In this document: piece after piece, positions 15,183-23,538 of the stretch
Position numbering within the stretch: position 1 is the first letter of the stretch
Layout: each line of letters starts with the position of its first letter
Source: Treponema sp.
Lineage (GTDB): Bacteria > Spirochaetota > Spirochaetia > Treponematales > Breznakiellaceae
Direction of reading: 5' to 3'
Assembly: GCA_031258305.1 (NCBI GenBank)
Contig: JAIRNA010000015.1
Span: 1 to 35,399, forward strand
Length of the DNA stretch: 35,399 nucleotides
Position numbers and translations under genes: made by a program
The notes under the pieces: generated by a model
Told to the model about the DNA's origin: nothing
Seen by the model: the letters and a program-made list of their open reading frames with translations, nothing else
The model's database searches: none

Positions 15183-15911
15183 ATGTCCCTTCAAACAGAA
15201 ATTCGGTTCCGTTACCTTGACGTCCTCATGGCTTTCTTTGTGTCTATTCTGATTGTGAGCAACATCGCGTCTTCAGCGAAAATTGTCGATTTAGGGGTTT
15301 CGCTTCTCGGCGTCCGTTTAGCCTTTGACGGCGGCACCCTGCTATTCCCTCTGTCCTATGTGTTCGGCGATGTGCTTGCCGAAGTCTACGGGTTCCGCGC
15401 TTCCCGGCGCGTTATCTGGACCGGCTTTGCGGCGCTTGCCCTGTCTTCGAGCTTGTTTTTCATCTTACGGATCCTTCCTGCTGATGCAGAATGGGAAGCT
15501 TATGCCGGAAGCGCCGCCTTTGACGCAATACTGAGCGGTATGAGTAGCGGCGGCATCGCTCTGGCGAGCCTCGCCGGGTATCTATCCGGCGAATTTTCCA
15601 ACTCAATCACCCTGGTCTGGCTCAAGAAAATCACCAACAGCCGCTGGTTATGGGTCAGAACCATCGGCAGCACCCTCATCGGTGAATTCCTGGACAGCCT
15701 TGTCTTCGTAGTCGTCGCTTCTTTGACCGGCGTATTCGGATGGGAATTGTTCCTGTCCCTGGTTCTAACCAACTATATGTTCAAATGCGCGGTCGAGGTT
15801 CTTATGACGCCGGCAACCTACCTTGCCGTGTTTCAGCTAAAGAAACACGAGCGGGTTTTCCTCGGGAACGGCACGGACGATAACCGCCTTATAAACTTAT
15901 TCAAGATGTGA
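15183..15911 (+). CDS. yhhQ: queuosine precursor transporter (YhhQ/VUT family)
   Basis: Inner-membrane importer of queuosine precursors (preQ0/preQ1 or queuine) used for tRNA wobble modification. The 242-residue product has about six membrane segments and the family motifs FPLSYVFGDVLAEVYGF, the short GEFSNSITLVWLKK segment, and WVRTIGSTLIGEFLDSLVF. The length is typical. ATG 15183 has AAGGAG 5 nt upstream, and that site is the switching element of the preQ1-I riboswitch just before the gene, which strongly supports the assignment. No other queuosine gene is in the window. The promoter of the next gene lies inside the 3' end of this one. Confidence 0.95.
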   Translation: MSLQTEIRFRYLDVLMAFFVSILIVSNIASSAKIVDLGVSLLGVRLAFDGGTLLFPLSYVFGDVLAEVYGFRASRRVIWTGFAALALSSSLFFILRILPADAEWEAYAGSAAFDAILSGMSSGGIALASLAGYLSGEFSNSITLVWLKKITNSRWLWVRTIGSTLIGEFLDSLVFVVVASLTGVFGWELFLSLVLTNYMFKCAVEVLMTPATYLAVFQLKKHERVFLGNGTDDNRLINLFKM

Positions 15912-15917
15912 TACAAT
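15889..15917 (+). promoter_or_regulatory. promoter of the TPR lipoprotein (leaderless)
   Basis: TTATAA (15889-15894), a 17-bp spacer and TACAAT (15912-15917), with ATG 15924 exactly 6 nt later. The -35 box lies inside the yhhQ coding region. No Shine-Dalgarno site is present. Confidence 0.62.
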
Positions 15918-15923
15918 GTCCCC

Positions 15924-16976
15924 ATGAAAGTTATTTTGTGTTTCCTTGCAATGATTCTCTTGGGATGCGAAATCGTACGGGATTTCATAGGAAAGGAAAA
16001 AATAGACCCCTATTATCTCACAGGTTCAAAAGAACAACTGGAACAGCTCGGCAGTCTGTTCACGCTATTGGATAGTGCAAGGGGAGACGCGGAGCGGTTT
16101 TCTTTGGTCAGGGAAATCGCCAATGTGTATGCACGGCAGGAAGAATACGGCAGACTCGTCAATTTTCTTGGTTCGCGTGTAGAAAGCTATCCCAACGACC
16201 CACATAATGCCTATTATCTGCTTATGACGGCTTATGCGTATACTCAACAAGAAGCCTATCCTATTGCGGAGATGTATTTTGACATCATCGTGAAAAATTA
16301 TCCAGATTTACTCATTCAAGAACGCTCGATACACCTTGCCTGCCTCAATCAATTGCTTGATATGGTGCGGGACCCGGAACACCGAATCAAATATTATCAG
16401 AAACTCATCTCTCATTTTCCTGACAAGACCGATTTAGGTGTGGATTACTTTATGCTGGGACAGGCTTATGAGCAAACAGGAGAGTGGGACCTTGCGATTC
16501 AAGCTTACACCCAGTTTCTCTCTTTCATAGACACAGACATTCCGGGCTTCCCCAACGCCGACCATTACGCCAAACAGCTCATTGATTTCAACAATTCGCC
16601 GAAAGATTGGACGTTTGAGACTTTGAACGACATAGTAAACGCGGTACGGTCCGCCATTAGCGCCGGAGACAGCTGGAGACTGTGGTCGTACCGTGCGAAG
16701 GTCAACTTTTTCACGCGGTCCTGGGCGCAAGATGCTTCCGATGACTCCGATATGGACGAATTCAACCTTCAAGTCTTTATGCAAGGTACAAACGTCCAGT
16801 ATGCGCCCGCCCTTGACCCAAGTTCAAACGCGACTGAAGCCTACCTCAAGACCTGGGGCTGGACACAATCTATCTCAACATGGTACCTGTATTTCAGAAA
16901 AATCTACTTTCCTGTGAATTCAGACATCCATGGACGATGGGAATGGGCGGGCGTGTACTACGGGGAGAAATTCTAA
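15924..16976 (+). CDS. TPR-repeat lipoprotein
   Basis: A 350-residue protein with a short signal and lipobox (AMILLGC, Cys15), so a lipid-anchored envelope protein. Residues about 45-210 are helical repeats of TPR or TPR-like type (for example YYLLMTAYAYTQQEAYPIAEMYF and YFMLGQAYEQTGEWDLAIQAYTQF). The C-terminal part (about 220-350) is rich in aromatic residues (SWRLWSYRAKVNFF, KTWGWTQSISTWYLYFRKIYF) and matches no family I know. The ATG is probably the first base of the mRNA. Its stop overlaps the stop of the convergent DUF4105 gene by 4 nt. Confidence 0.85.
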   Translation: MKVILCFLAMILLGCEIVRDFIGKEKIDPYYLTGSKEQLEQLGSLFTLLDSARGDAERFSLVREIANVYARQEEYGRLVNFLGSRVESYPNDPHNAYYLLMTAYAYTQQEAYPIAEMYFDIIVKNYPDLLIQERSIHLACLNQLLDMVRDPEHRIKYYQKLISHFPDKTDLGVDYFMLGQAYEQTGEWDLAIQAYTQFLSFIDTDIPGFPNADHYAKQLIDFNNSPKDWTFETLNDIVNAVRSAISAGDSWRLWSYRAKVNFFTRSWAQDASDDSDMDEFNLQVFMQGTNVQYAPALDPSSNATEAYLKTWGWTQSISTWYLYFRKIYFPVNSDIHGRWEWAGVYYGEKF

Positions 16977-18244
16977 GAGTTGGACGGTTTAGCCTTCATT
17001 CGCAAGAGTCGACAACCCAAGTCTCCGGCGAAGCTCGACGCCAGCGCAAACGGTATTACTAATGCCTGTGTTACCTGATTCTGCTGGTAGAAGCCGGGGA
17101 ACAGCTTTACGATCATCGTTAATACGCCGCCTAAAGCCACGTACGTCCATAGACAACGCAGAATTAGCTCTGAAACGAAACGCTTCTTTCCATTTTTGCA
17201 AAAGGCGCAGCGAATACCGCAGGGAATCGCTATTAATAGCAGAGGATTGACGAAAATGACGTTGGCGTTGTGGTAGGTGTAGTCATGGTTAGTGAAAAAC
17301 GTCATAAAGAATAGGATAAGCCCCACGATTCCGAAAAAAAGACCCATAGCGCTTTGACTCAAGCCAAAAAGAACACGCCCTAAACGCGGTTTACGCCGTT
17401 GCAGGAATTGAAAGAATACGAGAATCACCGCGAGGAGAAGTCCCACCATCAGTTCCCTATCCCATTGTCTACGTGGAACATCCAGTACCGGCGGACGGTT
17501 CACCGACTTGTTCAATACTTCAACTGCGGACACCAGTTTCCTCTCCACGCCGTTTTCGTCGAAGTACGAAAAGTCTTGGATGCGTTTACCCACCTCGGAA
17601 GGCAGGAACATTTCATCCCAGATAGTTATGGGAGTATCAATGTCTTGTCCCATCCAGAAATTGAGAATCCAATCCATAAATGGGGAGAACCAGGTATGTC
17701 GGCGGACGTGTTGGCGCAGGGTGTAGCGGCCGGGTGCATTTCCGAATTTTTGCTTGAATTGCCCGGTTACCGCGATGTCGAGAATATCGCGGATGCGGGT
17801 GGAGCAGTTCTGGTAAAAGTGGTGGTATTCGTAGGCGCGATTTTCCGGGCGGATATTATCTTCCGCAAGACGCTTGATTTTCTCCTTTGTCTCGAGCGGA
17901 AGGTCCAACGTATAGACCGTTATATCACGATTTGTCTCGGTGTAGCGTCTGAAGTTGCGCTCCGCCTGGGATACGGCGCATAAATAGGTGAGACGTCCAA
18001 AGGCAAAATCGACAAAGAAATCTTTTTCATCAAAAGAAAATACCCCCCAGTCGTAGAAAAGGGACGTTCCCTTGGCGCTGTCTTCTATGACCAGAGCTAT
18101 ATGTCCCCACCAAAAGTAGAGCTGGTCCCCAGGTCCGGTAACCACAATTTTCAAAGTGATCCGGTCATCCTGCGCAAGAAGCGAAACACCACGCAACAGA
18201 AAAACGGTAAAGATTACAAGAAAACAGATTTTTTTATTTATCAT
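16973..18244 (-). CDS. DUF4105 (Lnb-type N-terminal domain) membrane protein
   Basis: A 423-residue protein with a signal peptide (cleavage near LLAQ, residue 25). A periplasmic DUF4105 domain follows (about 28-255): ITLKIVVTGPGDQLYFWWGHIALVI, FYDWGVFSF, and the conserved FYQNCSTRIRDILD segment with a Cys that, with the His in WGHIAL, suggests a papain-like/NlpC-like catalytic pair. Lnb proteins with this domain are linked to lipoprotein N-terminal processing, and other DUF4105 proteins are uncharacterised. About five membrane segments occupy 265-415. The activity is unproven. The -10 box ends 5 nt before the ATG and no ribosome binding site is visible. It is divergent from the FecR-domain gene. 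Confidence 0.85.
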   Translation of the reverse strand: MINKKICFLVIFTVFLLRGVSLLAQDDRITLKIVVTGPGDQLYFWWGHIALVIEDSAKGTSLFYDWGVFSFDEKDFFVDFAFGRLTYLCAVSQAERNFRRYTETNRDITVYTLDLPLETKEKIKRLAEDNIRPENRAYEYHHFYQNCSTRIRDILDIAVTGQFKQKFGNAPGRYTLRQHVRRHTWFSPFMDWILNFWMGQDIDTPITIWDEMFLPSEVGKRIQDFSYFDENGVERKLVSAVEVLNKSVNRPPVLDVPRRQWDRELMVGLLLAVILVFFQFLQRRKPRLGRVLFGLSQSAMGLFFGIVGLILFFMTFFTNHDYTYHNANVIFVNPLLLIAIPCGIRCAFCKNGKKRFVSELILRCLWTYVALGGVLTMIVKLFPGFYQQNQVTQALVIPFALASSFAGDLGCRLLRMKAKPSNS

Positions 18245-18249
18245 AGGTT

Positions 18250-18278
18250 ATTCTATACCGAATTTGCGATTATTACAA
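18250..18278 (-). promoter_or_regulatory. promoter of the DUF4105 gene (near-leaderless)
   Basis: TTGTAA (18273-18278), a 17-bp spacer and TAGAAT (18250-18255), with the ATG 5 nt later. Confidence 0.6.
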
Positions 18279-18348
18279 GCCGTTATGTGCTTCAGTCCGT
18301 AACCTATCCACGGGTACTAAAAATCAGATGACAACGTTGAATAAACAG

Positions 18349-18377
18349 TTGACAAAACAGGTTATGAGTTGTATAAT
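18349..18377 (+). promoter_or_regulatory. full-consensus sigma-70 promoter of the FecR-domain gene
   Basis: TTGACA (18349-18354), a 17-bp spacer and TATAAT (18372-18377): a 12/12 match. The leader is about 46 nt and includes a TGAGGAG ribosome binding site. Confidence 0.92.
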
Positions 18378-18430
18378 TTCTAACAAAAGAGGAAATAGAA
18401 TTGTTGTGAATGAAAAATGAGGAGCGTTTC

Positions 18431-21277
18431 ATGAAAAAGAATCGAGAATCGCATAAGATTGAAATCGTCAATCTAAATCCGAAAGTCGAAATGTTCGGCA
18501 ACATTATATTTACCGTTTTATGCGTCATTGGAACAGGCGTTGCAGTTTTTCTGTTTTGGCAGAATCTTAACATAACCGTGACAAAGCAAAACGAAAGCCC
18601 CATAGGCTACATTCTATTTAAAAACCGCATCGCCCAGCGCCGTTTTGGGGACAGAACCGCCTGGACATCGCTCAAGAATAATTCGCCTGTTTACAATAAA
18701 GACATTATCCACACCGCGGACTTATCCGAAGCCGTCATCGTTTTCCCGTCTGGCGACCGCATAGAACTCGGGGAGAACAGCCTAGTTCAGGTGCAATTAA
18801 CCAAAGACGGTACTCGTCTCGAGCTTACCGGCGGAAACATCAACGTGCAGTCCGCAGAAGAATCATCGCTCACATTGGTTTCTGCAGGAGTTGAGGTCAA
18901 GGTAGAAGCGAGTAGCTTTATCAGCGCCGGTGCGGACACGAAAGCCGGTTTCAATATGCAGGTTGTTGAAGGCGCGGCCGACGTTACGACAGCCGAAGGG
19001 GAGCGGCGGAACGCGGAGGCGGGAACAGCGATGTCTGTCACCAGCGCGGGTGAAGTGGCACGGCGTCCTTCGGTGGCTGTACTTCAGCCCAGACCGAATG
19101 TACGGATGGTTAACCAGAACAATGCGCCTGTGCCGTTCACCTTTTCGTGGAGAACCACTGACTTTTCGGAAACCGAACGCGTCCGACTTGAAATAGCGCG
19201 GGACAGTAGGTTCACTCGTCTAACAAACGGCTTCGACCTGGAAAACAGCGTAACGAATCAAATTGTGGAGCTGGCGACAGGTACATGGTATTGGCGTATC
19301 TATCCATCCGAGGGAACTGTCGGCGTGGATGCCACAGCTTCAGGCAAGATTGTAATTATTGCAGTGCCGTCTCTCACCGCAGTTTCACCGGCCGCAGGGA
19401 AAATATTCACCTATAAGACGAATCCGCCGTCCATCCGGTTTAATTGGGAGGCGTCCGCCGCGACTGATGTTTCCTATGAGTTTCTCATTTCGGATAATCC
19501 CCAGATGAGCAACCCCGTATATGCCATGAATGTGACTGGCAACTCCATCCTGTATTCAGGACTCACTGAAGGCGCGTGGTATTGGCAGGTGCGGCCGGTG
19601 TTTCCTGACGGCTTTGATGTGGAAAACATATTATCGACTACCCGACCACAGCCTTTCCGTGTTGAAAGAATTATGGCTCTGAATGTGCCGGAACTCCTGT
19701 CGCCTGCGGATGGCAATACCTTAACTGCCGAAAGTGGAGGGAATGACTTGTTCTTTTCATGGAAAAACGAACCGGAAGCCGCGTCTTACACAGTACAGAT
19801 TTCAGCCTCCCGCGATATGAGCAATCCCATTATTTCACGACAAACACGGGACAATTTTTTCATGTACAGCCCTCGAGAAAACGTTTTGCAGGAGGGGCAG
19901 TATTTTTGGAGAATCTCATACAAGGACAATGACGGACTTATCGCTCCTGTTTCGCCGGTACGGGCTTTCACGATAAGTATTCCGCCTCCTGCTCCTAATT
20001 ATCAGGCGAATCTGGCACAGGCAATGGATGAAATAGAACGAGCGCGGGTAGAAGCGATTCAGAAAGATTGGGACGCGGCGCTGGAGTCGTATAGAACCGC
20101 GGGAACCGATTTGGGCTTTTCCGAAGCTCAAAACACGATTTTTATTGAAGGCATATCGGCTTTTCGGAATCTGGACGAACTGGAGAGGCTGCGATCCTCG
20201 CTTTCCGCGGCCGAGACGGCAAATCAGAACAACGCCGCGCTCATTGAAAGCCTGAACAGGCAAATTACGGAAAACAGAGCGGAGATAGCCAGCCTTAATC
20301 AAGCTCTGAACGACGCCAATAGCAACTTCGATGCGCAAAACGCCATGAACCTTGCCAAAATAGCGGATTTGGAGACTCGCATCGCGGCTCTTGAGAATGA
20401 GAACAGCCGTCTTCAGCAGTTGGCTTATGATCTGGAAGCCAGAAACGCCGCAATACTTCAAGGAACGGTGGACAGGGACACTGTTATTTCCGAACAAATC
20501 GCTTCGTTACAATCGCGTATTTTGGAGTTGTCAGCGGAAAATGAGCGGCTTCAACAAGAGTTCCAAGACGCAAGCGCCGCACATGCAGCTCAAATTGCCG
20601 CCTTACAAAGCCGTATTTCGGAACTGGAAACCGAGAACGCCGCGCTTCGACAAACAGACCAAGCGTCGGTTGCGGCTCTGCAAAGCCGTATTTCGGAACT
20701 GGAAACCGAGAATGCCGCACTTCGACAAGCAGACCAAGCGTCGGTTGCGGCTCTACAAAACCGTATTTCGGAATTATTGGAGGAAAACGCGCGGCTACAG
20801 CAGACCGGTCTGTCTAACTCTGCCGAGGCCGAATCCTTGCGGAATCGTATTGTCCAATTGGAAGCTGAAAAGAATCAATTGACGCAAACGATTCTAGAAT
20901 CGGATAGAAATTTGGCTGAAATGACCGATAATTACAACAGAATCAAGCCGGAGTACAACGCGTATCTCGCGCTACAGGAGGCTTTTGCCGAATATAAGCG
21001 GCGTCCAATGCGCCTCCCTGAACTGGAGACCTTCTTGAAAACACGGGAAGTGCGGGCTTCCCTCCCCGACTTCGCGGACAGGGTAAAGACTGTAACAGAC
21101 GACCTGGTTTACAGGGCAAACAAGGAAGGCATAGAAAAAGTAACCTCTATTGTGGACACGCTTCTACGCATAGAGAACGTAAATACCAGAAAGCTCTACC
21201 TTGAAGGGATGAAGGCGCGCTACATTGCGGAACCGCTCGTTACAGGATTCATCGATATCTTACTGCAAAGGCTCTAA
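18431..21277 (+). CDS. FecR-domain, Ig-like and coiled-coil membrane protein
   Basis: A 948-residue protein anchored by one membrane helix (about residues 22-43), with the rest probably periplasmic. A FecR-like domain (about 56-170) contains IIHTADLSEAVIVFPSGDRIELGENS, the pattern of FecR proteins. Three fibronectin/Ig-like modules follow (about 205-525), each with a W-Y-W-R/Q motif (GTWYWRIYP, GAWYWQVRP, GQYFWRISY). Next comes a short helical TPR-like part (about 530-595), a long coiled coil (about 600-860) with near-identical 25-residue repeats starting LQSRISELETEN, and a helical C-terminus. It probably bridges the envelope; function unknown. The start at 18431 is set by GAGGAG 6 nt upstream, not the ATG at 18410. 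Confidence 0.88.
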   Translation: MKKNRESHKIEIVNLNPKVEMFGNIIFTVLCVIGTGVAVFLFWQNLNITVTKQNESPIGYILFKNRIAQRRFGDRTAWTSLKNNSPVYNKDIIHTADLSEAVIVFPSGDRIELGENSLVQVQLTKDGTRLELTGGNINVQSAEESSLTLVSAGVEVKVEASSFISAGADTKAGFNMQVVEGAADVTTAEGERRNAEAGTAMSVTSAGEVARRPSVAVLQPRPNVRMVNQNNAPVPFTFSWRTTDFSETERVRLEIARDSRFTRLTNGFDLENSVTNQIVELATGTWYWRIYPSEGTVGVDATASGKIVIIAVPSLTAVSPAAGKIFTYKTNPPSIRFNWEASAATDVSYEFLISDNPQMSNPVYAMNVTGNSILYSGLTEGAWYWQVRPVFPDGFDVENILSTTRPQPFRVERIMALNVPELLSPADGNTLTAESGGNDLFFSWKNEPEAASYTVQISASRDMSNPIISRQTRDNFFMYSPRENVLQEGQYFWRISYKDNDGLIAPVSPVRAFTISIPPPAPNYQANLAQAMDEIERARVEAIQKDWDAALESYRTAGTDLGFSEAQNTIFIEGISAFRNLDELERLRSSLSAAETANQNNAALIESLNRQITENRAEIASLNQALNDANSNFDAQNAMNLAKIADLETRIAALENENSRLQQLAYDLEARNAAILQGTVDRDTVISEQIASLQSRILELSAENERLQQEFQDASAAHAAQIAALQSRISELETENAALRQTDQASVAALQSRISELETENAALRQADQASVAALQNRISELLEENARLQQTGLSNSAEAESLRNRIVQLEAEKNQLTQTILESDRNLAEMTDNYNRIKPEYNAYLALQEAFAEYKRRPMRLPELETFLKTREVRASLPDFADRVKTVTDDLVYRANKEGIEKVTSIVDTLLRIENVNTRKLYLEGMKARYIAEPLVTGFIDILLQRL
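20601..20760 (+). repeat. 75-bp in-frame duplication in the coiled coil
   Basis: The segment with ATTTCGGAACTGGAAACCGA recurs after 75 bp with few changes, and a third, more diverged copy begins 75 bp later (CCGTATTTCGG at 20761). It encodes the 25-residue repeat LQSRISELETEN...ASVAA. The high identity points to recent tandem duplication. Confidence 0.85.
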
Positions 21278-21286
21278 CGAACCATT

Positions 21287-21313
21287 GGAGGCGGTTCGAT
21301 ACGGGCCGCCTCC
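21287..21313 (+). terminator. hairpin after the FecR-domain gene
   Basis: GGAGGCGG (21287-21294) pairs with CCGCCTCC (21306-21313) around an 11-nt loop, 9 nt after the stop codon. No T run follows, so it may be a stability element or a weak terminator. Confidence 0.5.
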
Positions 21314-21338
21314 TATAAATTAAGAAAAATGCCCTATT

Positions 21339-21368
21339 TTGAGAACGCCCCCTCTTATCGTTTAATAA
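21339..21368 (+). promoter_or_regulatory. probable promoter of the beta-barrel gene
   Basis: TTGAGA (21339-21344) and TAATAA (21363-21368) with an 18-bp spacer, followed by a leader of about 50 nt with an AGGAGG site. Confidence 0.45.
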
Positions 21369-21423
21369 AAAAACGAAGAAAACAATGTCGAATCAATGAT
21401 TTGATAAAAGAGGAGGATTTTTT

Positions 21424-23067
21424 ATGCGGAAATTTATTGCCGTATTGGTGATGACGGGTGTAACGTTTGCGCTCTTCGCGCAGGTTCAGGATGACAAAGA
21501 TGTCATTACGCCGACCCCGCAGTTTCAGGACCATGGAGGCGTAACGCCGTGGTTCTGGATTGGTATTCAGAGCATCTTCTCCGGCGGGTACAACATGCAG
21601 ACAGGCGCGGGTGGGTTCCGCGATTACGGCGGTCCCGACAACACCTACGCTTCTTTCAATCTTGCCTTTGTGGACAGCCATTACGCAACCCCAAAATTCT
21701 ACGAAGTTCCCCGTGAAATTGACCCAAACGCCTGGACAGGCAAGTTTAAGTTGATGAATTTCACAACCAGAATCAACAGCTGGAGTAGGAACGAAGACGC
21801 TATTGAAAACAACAGACCCGCATGGCTGGCTGAAATCGCCGGACGCGGCGCTCACATAGGCTTCTTCACTCAAGCCGGCAACCTCATAGGCGGCTTGGAC
21901 GATGTTCAGACCACCGAGAATAAACCCATTACCACGATAACTGGCGGTGATATGGTTATTCCCCTTGGTGATGACGATTTGGGACGGCTTTACTATAATG
22001 CGACTAACGCGCAAAATAAGACCACGTATTCCACCTCAAGCGGCGCATTGGTTTACGGAGGTTATGTGAAGGAAGACCTGTTCAACATCTACCTCACCAT
22101 GCTTTCAGAAGGAAACGTCAATTCTAATGTGAGCGAAGACGGTAACGGCAATAAGAAGAACGATGCTTTTGCGGGCGTCATTGACTTCGGCGTAACGCCG
22201 TTTGGGGTCTTTACAGATGAAGAGCATCCCTTCACGTTTAGCCTCACCGGAAACGCCATCGCAGGCTTTGGTTGGGAAAACACGGCTAACGATAGTAAAA
22301 ACGTAGGCTTCGGCGCCAAAGTGGACGCGGGTTTCTATCTTGGGCGGGACAATCTCGTGCTATCCCCGGTGTTTGCCTTCGACGGCAGGCTTGCGGATGA
22401 CGCTCACGACAATGAATTCTCCACCAGATTCGGCGGCGGTCTCGTGTTCCAGTTCAGTGGAATGCGTTGGGTAAGCGATGACTGGAACGAATTATGGGGC
22501 GCGGGGAAATTAAAAGGCATCGCCAATCAAGACTATCGGTATGAAACGAACAAAATCCTGAAATTCGCTTATTTTCAAGCTTATGCGGCTTACTCGGAAG
22601 CGGACGACCTGGACCTGTTGTTCCGCTTTGAAGAACCGGATGGGGATGTGGGTTTCCACAATAAGATAGGCGCACTTTTGGAAGCGAGAGTTTACAACTT
22701 GACCAAAGAAACGGATAGCCTCGACCCCTGGTGGCAGGCGCAAGGACGTTTTTCCTACGATATGAACGTCAAGAACATACCGCTCACACCGGCTGTCCGC
22801 GCTTACCTGGACAGCGCCGCGGTTCTCAAACTCCGCTTTGAAGCGGACGCCAACATCATCCCATATACCTGTTTCACGCTTGCTTACACGTCGGCGAACC
22901 TGAATAAAGGCGCGGACACAACCAAAGCGCCCAACACAGGCGACCCTGACATCTTCGACGCGGGACGCATTGAGCTGATTGTTACTCTGAAGTCGGACGC
23001 GGTGAGACCCCGCCCGCCAAAGCGTATGAACGAATGGAACTATGCGGCGTCGTTGACCGATATGTAA
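21424..23067 (+). CDS. putative outer-membrane beta-barrel protein
   Basis: A 547-residue protein with a cleavable signal peptide (about residues 1-20, ALFAQ then VQDD). The mature part is Gly/Asn/Asp- and aromatic-rich with many alternating amphipathic strands (for example GKFKLMNFTTRINSW, FNIYLTMLSEGN, GFGAKVDAGFYLGRDNLVLSPVFAF, GALLEARVYNL). That fits a porin-like beta barrel in the spirochaete outer membrane. I do not recognise the exact family. ATG 21424 has AGGAGG 7 nt upstream. It is probably monocistronic, with its own promoter and terminator. The last residue is Met rather than the usual aromatic residue, so barrel insertion through a standard C-terminal signal is uncertain. Confidence 0.75.
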   Translation: MRKFIAVLVMTGVTFALFAQVQDDKDVITPTPQFQDHGGVTPWFWIGIQSIFSGGYNMQTGAGGFRDYGGPDNTYASFNLAFVDSHYATPKFYEVPREIDPNAWTGKFKLMNFTTRINSWSRNEDAIENNRPAWLAEIAGRGAHIGFFTQAGNLIGGLDDVQTTENKPITTITGGDMVIPLGDDDLGRLYYNATNAQNKTTYSTSSGALVYGGYVKEDLFNIYLTMLSEGNVNSNVSEDGNGNKKNDAFAGVIDFGVTPFGVFTDEEHPFTFSLTGNAIAGFGWENTANDSKNVGFGAKVDAGFYLGRDNLVLSPVFAFDGRLADDAHDNEFSTRFGGGLVFQFSGMRWVSDDWNELWGAGKLKGIANQDYRYETNKILKFAYFQAYAAYSEADDLDLLFRFEEPDGDVGFHNKIGALLEARVYNLTKETDSLDPWWQAQGRFSYDMNVKNIPLTPAVRAYLDSAAVLKLRFEADANIIPYTCFTLAYTSANLNKGADTTKAPNTGDPDIFDAGRIELIVTLKSDAVRPRPPKRMNEWNYAASLTDM

Positions 23068-23076
23068 AAAGAATAC

Positions 23077-23106
23077 GCCCGCCTTGAAATGCAAGCGCGG
23101 GCTTTC
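23077..23106 (+). terminator. terminator of the beta-barrel gene
   Basis: GCCCGC (23077-23082) pairs with GCGGGC (23097-23102), with an inner TTG/CAA pairing and a following TTTCC. It lies 9 nt after the stop codon. From 23107 to 23215 nothing else is recognised. Confidence 0.7.
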
Positions 23107-23215
23107 CGCGTTGCAGGCTCGGTCCGACCGGGTTGCAGCGTATCCCTCCGCAATTCACCCTCTTTCACTAAACATCCGGCCCATAGCTTTCGTCATAAAT
23201 TGACTTTTTTAAAAG

Positions 23216-23464
23216 TTTGAAAACATGTATTGAGTCTCTGAAAACATGTATTGAGTCTCTGAAAACATGTATTGAGTCTCTGAAAACATATATTGAGTCT
23301 CTGAAAACATATATTGAGTCTCTGAAAACATATATTGAGTCTTTGAAAACATATATTGAGTCTTTGAAAACATGTATTGAGTCTTTGAAAACATGTATTG
23401 AGTCTCTGAAAACATGTATTGAGTCTCTGAAAACATGTATTGAGTCTCTGAAAACATATATTGA
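23216..23464. repeat. 21-bp tandem repeat, about 12 copies
   Basis: TCTGAAAACATGTATTGAGT plus C repeats every 21 bp, with ACATGT/ACATAT and TCTC/TCTT variants grouped in blocks (three CATG copies, four CATA, four CATG, one CATA). The grouping points to block duplication. It lies between the beta-barrel gene and trpA. Because 21 is a multiple of 3, both strands read as open frames without being genes. Confidence 0.95.
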
Positions 23465-23538
23465 TTCGTTCCTGCTATGAAGCAAGACGCTCATTTCACG
23501 ATGTGAAAAAAGTGAAAAATGTGTATGAACGGTCTGTT

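Noticed and set aside
23217-23480. Repeat protein of the type KTCIESL on the plus strand and an equivalent on the minus strand
   Set aside because: The 21-bp unit leaves several frames open by chance; no start signal, and both strands are equally open.
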